DNA from: Mesaphorura yosii
Lineage: Eukaryota > Arthropoda > Collembola > Poduromorpha > Tullbergiidae
DNA length: 64,000 bases
Direction of reading: 5' to 3'
Assembly (NCBI GenBank): GCA_009869945.1
Contig: WIXG01000324.1
Span: 24,530 to 88,529, forward strand
Position 1 is the stretch's first letter. Each line of letters starts with the position of its first letter. Position numbers and translations under genes: made by a program. Shown piece after piece: positions 11,997-23,018 of the stretch. The notes under the pieces are model-generated. The model saw nothing but the letters and a program-made list of their open reading frames with translations, was not told where the DNA came from and did no database searches.

Positions 11997-14198
11997 ATGG
12001 ACGGAAAGTGGAACTCCAGGCGATCACCTGTGTACGCGAGAAATGGGATGGTGGCCACAAGTCAAGTAAAAAATTCATTTAAAGAGTTCTACAAGTTTTG
12101 TTGGAGTCTCAGTCTACTCCTGTTGATTGTTGATACGCTGATTTCATTTTAGCCGCTGGCCACCGAAATCGGACTCTCAATCCTGAAAGCTGGAGGAAAC
12201 GCAGCCGATGCGGCTGTGGGTGCAGCCGCAGCCCTCAACTTGGTTCAGCCGATGTCAACAGGTCCGTTCGACGAATCATGTTATTTTTGTGCAACTAACT
12301 GCTTTATATCACAAAACATTTTTAAAGGCATTGGCGGTGACGCGTTTGTTCTTTTCTACGATGCCCGTCAAAAGCAAGTCAAAGGACTAAATGCTAGGTG
12401 TCAGATTTTGTTCTCACAATACGAACACTTTTCTGGATTGTAGTCAATGACCAAATTCTTACTTTTTAGCGGAAGATGTCCAGCTGGTCTCACACTAGAG
12501 GTTCTTGCCGAACTCGGCTACAATGAACAGAACCGGCCGCCAACAGTTTCTCCGTACTGGATAACCACGCCAGGGTAGAACTTTCCACTTTGCAGCAGTC
12601 CAGCATTTAGTATCGAACCCCAACAGCTCTTCATCTCAACTTCTATGCCATTTACAGCGCTGCAGCAGGATGGGTTGACACCGTGGAGTTATTTGGCAAC
12701 GGAAAGTTATCTTTAGCAGAAATTCTTGAGCCAACGATTCGGTTGGCAGATAATGGCTTTCCTGTTCACCCTGTCACAGCTCACACCTGGGAAGTGTACG
12801 CTGCGGACCTCGAATCGGGTTCGCCCAACAGCGGCGAATTGCTTTTGGATGGACGCCCACCAGTCGCAGGCGAAATATTCCGAAATCCCGGACTCGCACA
12901 ATGTTTCCGTGACATTGCCCAGTTTGGGAAAGCGGGTTTCTACGGAGGGCGAATTGCCGACGCCATTGTGGAAGTCATGGAACAGGTTGGCGGATATTTA
13001 ACAGCGTCTGATTTGACGGAACACTTCAACACCCAAGACACGCCTGTACACGTTAACTATCGAGGTGTCGATGTTTACGAGATGCCACCGAATGGACAGG
13101 GCATCACAGCGCTGCTTGCCTTGAATATTTTAAAGGGCTTTGACTTGTCTCAGTACCAGCACAACTCCGTCGAGCATTTACACCGCGTGATTGAGTCTTT
13201 ACGATTAGCGTTTGCTGACACCCGATATTTTGTTGCCGATCCCACTTTTCCGGGAGTTGATGTTCCTGTGATGGGACTTCTCTCCTCAACGTATGCGTCC
13301 CAACGAAGAAGCTTAATAAAGCCTGACGCGGCTTTGGTAAACATCGTAAGTTCGTAAATCATAAGTTTACAAATGTTAGCGCATTTTTCGAGCCATGATT
13401 GTGAATATCGTAGGAACATGGGTCACCTCCTTCCTACTCAAACACGGTGTACTTCTGCGTTGTCGATGGCGAAGGCAATGCGTGCAGCTTCATCAATTCA
13501 CTTTATACGAGTTTCGGCAGTTGTGTAGTTCCGAAAGGCTGTGGATTTGCACTGCAGAATCGTGGAGCTAATTTCTCCTTGGACCCCGCATCAGTAAATT
13601 GTCTTGCGCCAAAGAAACGACCGTGAGTTTTCCATTTCCATCTCACGGGCGGAACTTGAATTTTGACTATTCTCATTTCTTGTAAATGCCTGGTGAGTAC
13701 TAACTCACGACCTTGAACCTTGAAAGGTACCACACAATCATTCCTGGCATGGCACTGAGGGATAGCGAGTTGTGGTGTCCATTTGGAGTCATGGGAGGAT
13801 TCATGCAGCCGCAGGGACACGTTCAAGTTATTTCAAACATGATTGACTTTGGCATGAATCCACAGGAAGGTTACTTGATCTCTGATTCCTACATCAGAAA
13901 CTTACATTACTCACACCATGAAATAATATTCCGCGTTTTGCACTTGAATACAGCTTTGGATGCACCCAGGATGCAAATTCTAGACGGAACTCCAACCGGG
14001 GATATCACACTAGAAAACGGAATTGATGAGAGTGTGCGAGAACAGCTTGCAATAATGGGTCATAAGAATCCCCACATAATTGACGGATGGGGACGGCAAA
14101 ATTTCGGTGTTGGACAAATCATTACTCGTGACTCAGCCACTGGGGTATTGTGCGCGGGCAGCGATCCACGCAATGATGGAATGGCCATCGGATGGTGA
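11997..14198 (+). CDS. gamma-glutamyltransferase-like Ntn-hydrolase (YwrD/HpxW type)
   Basis: Seven exons (11997-12065, 12153-12261, 12328-12397, 12470-12574, 12658-13345, 13414-13622, 13727-14198) give 573 residues. The large-subunit landmarks are visible: the N-terminal [20 protein letters not shown], then GIGGD, and ALNIL. The autoprocessing threonine is T358 in the S-N-T-V motif, followed by [17 protein letters not shown] and the small-subunit motifs [12 protein letters not shown] and [10 protein letters not shown]. This version of the motif is that of the YwrD/HpxW (oxamate amidohydrolase-like) branch rather than the classic glutathione-cleaving GGT with TTHLS. There is no signal peptide or membrane anchor, so a cytosolic enzyme is inferred, unlike animal GGT1. 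The substrate is not predictable; gamma-glutamyl or oxamate-like amides are possible. Confidence 0.93.
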
Positions 14199-15466
14199 AT
14201 TGGGGTTATGTGCGATCATACCAAGTACAAATTAATAAATCATGCAAATATTCCTTCCAATTTGATCATGCGTTTGGAGTCTGGAAACCAGCGGATTAAA
14301 TACTGGATGTGGAAATGTAGTTTAGCCGGGTAAATTTTGCAACCTGTGTCGTGTTTGGGATTTCAGCGTCTTGCAGACGCAATAAAGCAAGATTAGCAAG
14401 TATTTCAAAACAGTCTTTTCCGTTGCTGCGGTTCTTGGTCCGTAGGTGTGTCTGTACAAAGTACAGACCATGATTACTTAATTTTGTGAACACACCTGCC
14501 GTGACGAAATTTGTGTGACCTGTACGCAGTGCAAATTCACTCTCACTTGTCTCTCCAGCTTAAGAAATCTCTGCAGTAATATTGCGAAATTGTGAAAGCA
14601 GGCTTACATGCCAGGCTTAAGGCTCAGTCGTTCAAGGTGTCAATCCATTGCTCCATCGCCAAAGAGCCAAGATTTTGGTTATTACCTAAACGGATAGCTT
14701 TATAATTCTCAGTGGATACTCGTTTTTGGCAGGTCTTTTAAAGACGAATAATGCGAAAAATGCATTTTTTGCACACCATTGCATCGACCGAGAGGGATTA
14801 ATTGCAATAAATTGCATTTTTCTATGATGTCCTGAATTAATTCCATATCCTCAACTTCTCATATACGGGTTAGTTAATTAGTTAACAGCAATAATTGAGG
14901 AACGCGTGATAAAGTTACGCATAACGCGCGAATCATACACGAGTTCCTTGCTCTTTCGGCTCAATTCGTGTTTTGAGCGGAAGACTTCTTGAGTCGTAGT
15001 TTGTTGAGTTAAATGCATATGTATTTTTGACTGTGTTTCTCCTATTCGTCAGTCTCGTGCTACTCGTACATTTTCGGTCATCGTGCAACCACTATTATTC
15101 AAGGACTTTCGGTTGAGGAAATCTTAAATGTTCTTCTTAGTCTTTCTCTACTGAACCTTATCTACCAAGAACCATAGGTTCTTGTGTCATCTACGGAGTC
15201 AATAATTCATTTCTCATTCCATTGGCTTATTACAGTGGCCGTGAATAAATCGTGCAACACAAGTGTCCAGTTTAATGATGCAAAATGCTTTGGAATGATC
15301 AACCAAATGGATTGGTTGATCATTGAATGAGAATGGTTTAAGCAAAAATGTAAGCGCACAATGTACAACTTAAAGGCCGTGTTTAAGTATTAATTACCCA
15401 TTGCACATACTCCTTAACCGATAGAAATGCAACTCCAAAATCAACTGTGATTCATAGTCACTAAAA
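14199..15466. other. gene-free interval with one perfect hairpin
   Basis: No coding exon recognised between the GGT gene and TANGO6. It contains a 13-bp perfect inverted repeat at 15294-15324, listed separately. AT-rich throughout. Confidence 0.45.
15294..15324. repeat. 13-bp perfect inverted repeat, 5-base loop
   Basis: AATGATCAACCAA (15294-15306) pairs perfectly with TTGGTTGATCATT (15312-15324) around the loop ATGGA. It lies about 140 bases upstream of the TANGO6 start codon. Confidence 0.85.
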
Positions 15467-18400
15467 ATGGAACATCAGGAAACTTCAACTTCATCGTCGA
15501 TGGTAGCAGCAGCAACAGAAGAAGATGGAGTCTCGGATGTCGCTGAAATGGTGGAAGGTGTGGATCTTGAGGCAACGAGAAGGTCACATGAATCGAAGTT
15601 CTGGCATGACTTTGACAAAACCAGTGGCGAGGATTCGCCATTGCTTTGCAATTCTTTTGACACTCTAATACATACGCTGGAGATTTGTGGCAATTGGCAA
15701 GAATATGGGCAGCTCAATAAGGGTGAGTTGTTGTCGACAAGTTGAAGATTATAGATTAAGGATTCCTACCTAAGAGAGTTCATTTTCTTCGTCCCCGTAG
15801 ATCCGAAGGACACGAAGGAGGCAAGAGCTCGATCGACAAAATCACGAATCGCTGACCATTGTCATAACATCATTCGAGCAATACAAAAGCAGTACAAAGT
15901 GAATTTTATAACCGAAAGGGAGCTAAACGCGCTTGTGATGCCCTTTGAAGGTGATACTCCGGTTGAGCTATCAGCTCCGTGGAAATTAACGCTCCTGCTG
16001 CTGGATATCATGGGGCAGCTTAAATTGTCTGTTGACGTTCAAGAAAGGCGACAATCGGAATCTGAAAAACACATCGAAGTGCTGAGTCTCACTGCTAAAC
16101 TGAACATGGCCAAAGTGATTGAACTTGTGACTGGTTTCGGTCTTTTGCAGAATATATCAGAAGGTATAATCACACTGACACATTTTCAAAACGATCACGT
16201 ACAGGGAATTAATTCAGAAATATGAAAAATTTGTTTTCAGATCTCAATCTTCCAGCGCTGTCTTCTTTCTCTCGAGAATTTGTGGAACAACTTTCCGAAC
16301 ACGTCAAGCTCACGGCCTTGGCTAGATTCTATCGATTGGCATACATGCTGGATGTGATATGCTTCATAATCAAGTGCCCGTTAATCGAAGGTCGACTTCA
16401 AAGAGTGAACTTGCATTTGCTAGCCTCTGCGCTGCAAGTCATGGATGGCCCGATCACTGCACCCGACAAACAAAATGAACAGTCTAAAAAGAAGAAGTCA
16501 AGGAAGGAGTTAAAGGAGGCTGTCAGGTTTAATTATGAAAATGGATACTACGAAGATATTATGCGAGTGAGACTCGCGGCCCAAGAATGCGTACAAGTGT
16601 ACTTGATGCACTACAGCTATGATACCGAAGTACTCCAGAAATACAGTCCAGCCTTCTTCACAGTGAGAGCAAAAGCTAAACTAATTGCAACCCTCCTTGC
16701 TTTCGGAGCCTTACCAAATCCCAAATGGGTCAAAGAATGTGCTAGTCAACATGCAACTCGAATCCTCATAAATGATCCGAATGGACTTCACATTTACTAC
16801 GTGGCGCTCAGCGAAAACGTAAAACAGAGCCGTGCGCCCATGTCGTCGATGGATGCATTCTGGAGAGTTGCTGGCACAATTGGGAATTTCATCAGTTGTG
16901 TTTTAGTTGATATGAAGAGCGCGGTAGGACGACAAGAATTCGTGTGCTGCATTGCTGAGCAAGCTCTTCGAATGATAATGTCCAACAGTGGCTTACGAAT
17001 TTATGCAACCCAAAAAACCTCCAATGATGAAGGCTCCACAACGAAAGTGGATGGAACCGGCTTGGAAACAGAAGAGAAATGCTTGTTTTCATTTGGGATA
17101 TATGCTGCCTATTACTTAACCAAGTCACACTCAAGGATTGTGATGGAAAGATTTTGGTCAGTCCTGTATCGAGAGTGGCTCGAGCTGCCGACATGTGTTG
17201 AATCAGTAAGTTGTAACTTGCCTATTATTGGTGAACCCCAAAAATGAAAAACATCTACTACACATTGAATGTTGCAAATTTAATTATACAGGTCCTGGAT
17301 CTGCTTGAAATTAGCCAACAATTTCTTTCATGTCGTCACTTGGCTGCTCGAACAGGCCCAACAATGGTGGGCACAAATGGTCACATCGTTTTTCTTATTA
17401 GAATTTGGAGGATCCATCTGTTCACCTTTGTCGCCACTCAGAATTATTTGGAGGGCTCAGTTCAATCTGTGGACGTAGCTGAAAAGCTTAAATTGGTGGA
17501 CGAGAAGTTAGGACTAGTTCTAATAGATTTGTTCGAATCAATTCACGCTACCACAAATCTTCGAATTTGTGATTTACTGGCTAATATGACGTACAACCTT
17601 GACTCGGACACTAATCCATCCGCAACATCTATACGCTGGGTTGAGACCAATGACGAGACAAATCAGTCGAAGGTACGGATTGCAAACAGAAAAATAATTT
17701 TGGTAAAATGTGTTGATTCTAATATGCAAATTTTTATTTTTGCATTTCTATTAGCTGATGCTTTGTATCAAGCCTGTCGAAGATCTAATTGACATTTCAA
17801 GTAATAGCAAAGAGATGTATCGCATAATCGAACAAGGAGTCAAAGCAGTGACAAAGTTGTTGACAAGTCGGCCAGTTTCTTCTGAACTACTCCCGACTAT
17901 ATTTCAAGAGCTCTTGGAGGACGACGTTCGCCGTGAAACCGTATCGAGAGTTGACCCATTCTTGGTGATTGAGCCGGAGAACGTTTTGCAAACTTTTGAT
18001 TTACAACGAAGCTCCGACTGCTCAAGCCTAACTTCAATACTATTGTTGTCCTCATTTGAAAACAATTTGGACGTCATAATTGAGAACCTAGGCATCGATG
18101 ATGGCAAGAAAGCTCTGAATTATCTCATGTTGATACTGCGAAGGGTCGTGCTTCAAATTGAGGAAAGTGCGTCAAAACGTGTGGAATTTGTGTTCAAAGA
18201 CACGTTGCTCAGTTTACTCAGAACAACACAAAGCATCATGGATTTATTGTATGCTTCACAAGCGTTCAACACTTCAAAAACTCTCTTAAATAATTCGGAA
18301 CCACAAGTTAGCTGGGATGGATTTACACCGTTGATTCCGTATCTCCACCGTCTGAAAGAATGCAGTCATCCCACGCTAAAGGATCCCATCATTCAGGATT

Positions 18401-19391
18401 CAGTCAACGATATTCATATTAGAATTGTAACTCATTGCAAGGGAGTCGACCCGAAGAAGTCAACCGAAGAGTCTGAGTTACCTTACTACAAAGCCCTGAA
18501 CGAATGTAATGACAGCGCACCTTACATTCAAGCGAATGGATTGCTGACTTTCCGGCGTCTTGTGGAATCAAAGGATGAACTTGCTTTACGAAATACAAAT
18601 GTGATATTAGGAGTATTTCAAAGCGCCCTCGAACACAGTGACTCCTACGTGTACTTGCAGGCCATCCGCGGCCTCAGCGTTATGGGCTCGACTCACGCTG
18701 CAGAATGTCTTCCAAAAATCATTGGTGATTATAAAAGAGCTTTATTTAAGGGCTCCCAGATTGGCAGCTCGAACACGACTCGGTTTGTGGTCGTTAGTAA
18801 ACTAGGCGAAGCTATAACCAAGATTATGAAGGACCTGGGGCCATTAGCTGTGAAATACCGTGACCTAGTTTTTGATGCCACACTCTGCCTCATGCGAGAC
18901 ACTGATCCATTGCTTCGGACGAGTGGATTGTCAACTCTTGCCGAGTTATGCGAGATTCTGGAGATACCGTTGCAATCGATCATTACTCACGTAAGTCACC
19001 CGACGGGGAGTCTCGAACTCGAAATCCTGCATTCGGTCGTCTTACTTTTATCTTGCTTCCTCAGGTGTGGAATATAATTGAGGGACTGGCTCTGGACAAG
19101 GACGTGCAAGTACGACGCGCAGCATTTCATCTGGTCACAAAGTCACTGAGAGGGATTGTCAACATGGTTGAACGTGACGGACCCGGCATTCTGCTGAGTT
19201 CCGACAATTACGCAGTCTTCCTTCGGAATGCATCACAGAAGACCAAACTCTGGCTGTCAAACGAACGAGACGAACAGTGTCGCCTTCATCTGCAATTAGC
19301 GTACGATGAATTCGATCGAGTGTACAAGACTCTTGTCACCATTCCTCAACCCGACGTGCTGGAGAAGAAAATTAGTATTTTTGGATCTTAA
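15467..19391 (+). CDS. TANGO6: transport and Golgi organization protein 6 homologue
   Basis: Six exons (15467-15722, 15801-16163, 16241-17205, 17292-17672, 17755-18990, 19065-19391) give 1175 residues, close to the 1094 of the human protein. The family is recognised from its C-terminal HEAT-like array: DSYVYLQAIRGLSVMG, a KLGEAITKIMKDLGPLAVKYRD helix pair, a DTDPLLRTSGLSTLAELC repeat and VQVRRAAFHLVTKSLRG, followed by the final QLAYDEFDRVY and EKKISIFG. TANGO6 was found in a fly screen for Golgi organisation and secretion; its biochemical role is poorly defined. The N-terminus is acidic and Ser-rich. Exon 4 reads through a possible 35-base intron (GTGGGC...TTATTAG, near 17365-17400); I kept the open reading because splicing it would break the frame. 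No membrane segments are clear. Confidence 0.9.
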
Positions 19392-19649
19392 GACTAGAAT
19401 TTATTGTCTTCAATTAAAGCAAAGTTTGTGAAACAAGTTTATTTAACTACGAACTGGTACTATTCACCTCAAAATGTTGTCGATAAAATTGGTAGTATGA
19501 TCTCCAATCACTTCATTCGATTGTAGGATTTTTATTGTAGTTGATCAAGGCCGGTCTTAAATTTTTCGTACCTTTGTTTTCGTTATGTATTCGGCCGTAG
19601 TACTTCGAATAAACTCCTTATTTTGTTTCGTCTAAAAGGAATTTACAAG

Positions 19650-19925
19650 TCAACCTCTGAAATATACACCGTGCCGCCGTCTTGCTTCAATGCACTGGGC
19701 TTGGCCAGAAAGAAGACGGGAATCTGAAAGAAACGGATCCTTTTGGGCATCTGCCCCAAAGGATTCCAGGTCTTGTGGATTTGTATTTGGGACTGGGTTT
19801 GCGGCAATGAATACAGCCACAAGTGCAAGTGTGAAAGTAGTCCAAAATATCTACATGAAAATACGTAGTTACAAAAATGTTCCCATTCAGACACAGGAAA
19901 TGTAATTGCGCTTTACCGTCTTCAT
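19650..19925 (-). CDS. candidate amidated neuropeptide precursor
   Basis: A two-exon minus-strand gene (19925-19917, 19850-19650) that encodes 69 residues. Exon 1 contributes only M-K-T; a 66-base GT-AG intron follows. Residues 4-19 form a strong hydrophobic signal peptide, with likely cleavage near the A-A-N-P at 19-22. The propeptide is acidic and Pro/Asn-rich, contains a single Cys (C56), and ends in a tribasic site R60-R62 followed by HGVYFRG and the stop codon. Cleavage after the basic run and use of the terminal Gly would release HGVYFR-amide. Architecture (signal, spacer, basic site, C-terminal amidation Gly) is seen directly; that it is a neuropeptide is inference. I do not recognise the mature peptide; it shares only the general aromatic-Arg-amide ending with RFamide-type peptides. 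A competing open frame over the same bases lacks a start-proximal signal peptide. Confidence 0.6.
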
Positions 19926-21029
<1,104 letters not shown>

Positions 21030-21370
21030 CCAACCATATATTTTCAAGACTCGCGAGCCCAACAGCAGCATCTTTATTTGGCATTATGACATTAGCACTG
21101 ACTAAGCCGACGACATTACTGCGCCTTTTGTCTTCCAAATTATCTAAATGATCTCACAAAATTCTAAAACATTTCATACTTTTTCACATTTTTGTAATAA
21201 ACCGGAAGATTGAATGGTGCATTGCTTTGAGTTTTTGTGAGTAGTGCAGTGTTGTGAATATCACGAGTCGTATTTGCGTGTGCGAGATTCGCTTAGCTGA
21301 AGTTTTGACGAGTTTGTCAGAAGTAGAACGTTCGTTAATGAAAATTCAATAAACGCGTGCTTGCCTTTCA
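21030..21370. other. 3' end of the E2 gene and upstream region of the HMG gene
   Basis: Holds the E2 polyadenylation signal (AATAAA, about 21196) and the presumed promoter of the HMG-box gene. Nothing else recognised. Confidence 0.45.
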
Positions 21371-21900
21371 GTGATCATCAGTGCTCATCATCGAATAATG
21401 TACCGAATTGACAAGCATGGGAAGGGCTCGAAAAAGAAGAATCCGTTCTTCATGTTTGCGAGCGAGAAGAAAATGGAATTGGAACAAAATGGACAACAGT
21501 TTCGAGGTGGGATCAGCGATGTGGTTCTATTAGCTGGAGCAATATGGAAGGTAAGTTTTGCTTAAGGTTTTTGTGGCTGATGAGTCAATAGTCAGGTCAT
21601 GTTGTTCTACACTAGCTTTGCCATAATTACAACACAACAGCCTTCTTAAAGCGTTTCCTAATGGCGAGGTGTCATTTGTAGGACATGACTGAAGAGGACC
21701 GACAGCCCTATAAGCTCAAGGCGAATGAATGGAACGCAAATCATCTGGAGGCAAAGTTGCAGAAGATTCAACCAACCAGATCTATTGCGCCGGCTGCTCT
21801 ACGAGAAGAAACAAAAGCGCCGAAGAATGCTGGAAATATGGAACAAGTGACATACGACTGCGAAAACGAAAACACGACTTCCGGCAATGAATCAACCTGA
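21371..21900 (+). CDS. Maelstrom-like HMG-box protein, short form
   Basis: Two exons (21371-21550, 21682-21900) give 132 residues; an internal ATG at 21398 (MYRIDKHG) is an equally good start. The HMG box begins KKKNPFFMFASEKKMELEQ, continues with GGISDVV and IWKDM, and ends DRQPYKLKANEW. That spacing matches the N-terminal HMG box of Maelstrom, the piRNA-pathway nuclear protein, better than HMGB or SOX boxes. In Maelstrom the box is followed by a large RNase-H-like MAEL domain of about 200 residues. Here only a 60-residue polar tail follows (PTRSIAPAAL, then acidic and Ser/Asn-rich) and the next 285 bases contain no further exon. So this is either a box-only paralogue or a gene whose MAEL domain was lost. 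Confidence 0.75.
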
Positions 21901-22185
21901 TCGCTGACTCACAATCCACAACCTTAATCGGGCCTGCAACTGCAACGCAGCGACACTAATGGATCATAGTCGAAAGACACCAACTCAATTTATTTAAAAT
22001 GACCAGTGATAAAGTTGACATGTTAATTTTAAAAGTATTATTATATTAACAACTGTTACAGTTAAACTAGCAAGTTATATTTAAATGCCTGTTGAACTTG
22101 GTCATAATATACTTTTAAAGATATGTTCACGCTAAATAAAATTATGGACAGGTCAATGTAGTGACTCATATTTGCTCCTTCGCCC

Positions 22186-23018
22186 TTATTCTGAAGTCCT
22201 CGCCTTCTTTGGCGTTGATGGCAGTTGGCTCATTTTGTTCCAATCAATGGATTCAAAATCGATGACAATTTTCTTTGAAGTTGGGATATACTGCGTGTAA
22301 GTGACTCCAGCAGCGTCGAACATTCTCTTAGAGGCAGCACACTCAATCTTGGCCGAGTTCTTGTTTGATAAATAAATCACCTGTGTAAAGACACAAAAGA
22401 AAGAATCAAAGGAACTTTGCATTATCGTTAGAAGCAGACATCTGTGAATAAGTGGCAGTTACCTCACGGATTCCAGATTGAATGATCAGCTTAGCACATT
22501 CGTTGCAGGGAAACATTGCGACAAAGATACGGCATCCGTTAAGTTCGCCCACAATCTTGTTTAAGATAGAGTTGAGCTCAGCGTGGCAGACGTACAAGTA
22601 TTTGTTTTCAATCGGATTCTCGGACTGTTTCTGCCAGGGAAAGTCATCATCGCTGCAGCCAATAGGCATTCCATTGTATCCGATTCCAACTATCTTATTC
22701 TCCTTGTTCACAATGCAGGCTCCTACCTGGAGAATACGAGCAAGTTGAGATCTAAACGATTTCAGTTGGGACATGGCTTCTTACCTGAGTGACTGGATCT
22801 TTTGATCTCATCGCTGACAGAAAGGCGACGGCCATAAAGTAATCGTTCCAACTCAGATAATTCTCCCTCTTCTTGTTAATATCTGGGCCAGGTGAAGAAA
22901 ATACTGCTCCATTTCTGCAATTACTGCATCCCACTTTATTAGCACCAATGCCATTGTTACCGCAGTCTGACTTCGTTGACTTGGTTGAATTTAGTGGATT
23001 AGAATCGTTATCACCCAT
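22186..23018 (-). CDS. DCTD: deoxycytidylate (dCMP) deaminase
   Basis: Three exons (23018-22785, 22726-22463, 22380-22186) give 230 residues. The deaminase domain begins at [31 protein letters not shown], keeps GIGYNGMP, the zinc ligands of the HAEL motif and the PCNEC motif with its two Cys, and the YLSNK segment of exon 3. The catalytic Glu is that of HAEL. DCTD turns dCMP into dUMP, the precursor for thymidylate synthase, and is controlled by dCTP and dTTP. A 50-residue N-terminal extension contains several Cys (CSNC) and Asn/Ser-rich sequence not usual in the family. The gene is convergent with the HMG-box gene. Confidence 0.97.

Noticed and set aside
15475-15717. Minus-strand frame opposite TANGO6 exon 1
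   Set aside because: Shadow of the acidic/Ser-rich N-terminus of TANGO6.
18991-19064. tRNA-like words (GAACTCGAAATCCTGC) in a TANGO6 intron
   Set aside because: No cloverleaf can be formed in the 74-base intron.
19643-19894. 83-codon minus frame overlapping the neuropeptide candidate
   Set aside because: It lacks a signal peptide and known motifs; the spliced frame explains the splice signals better.
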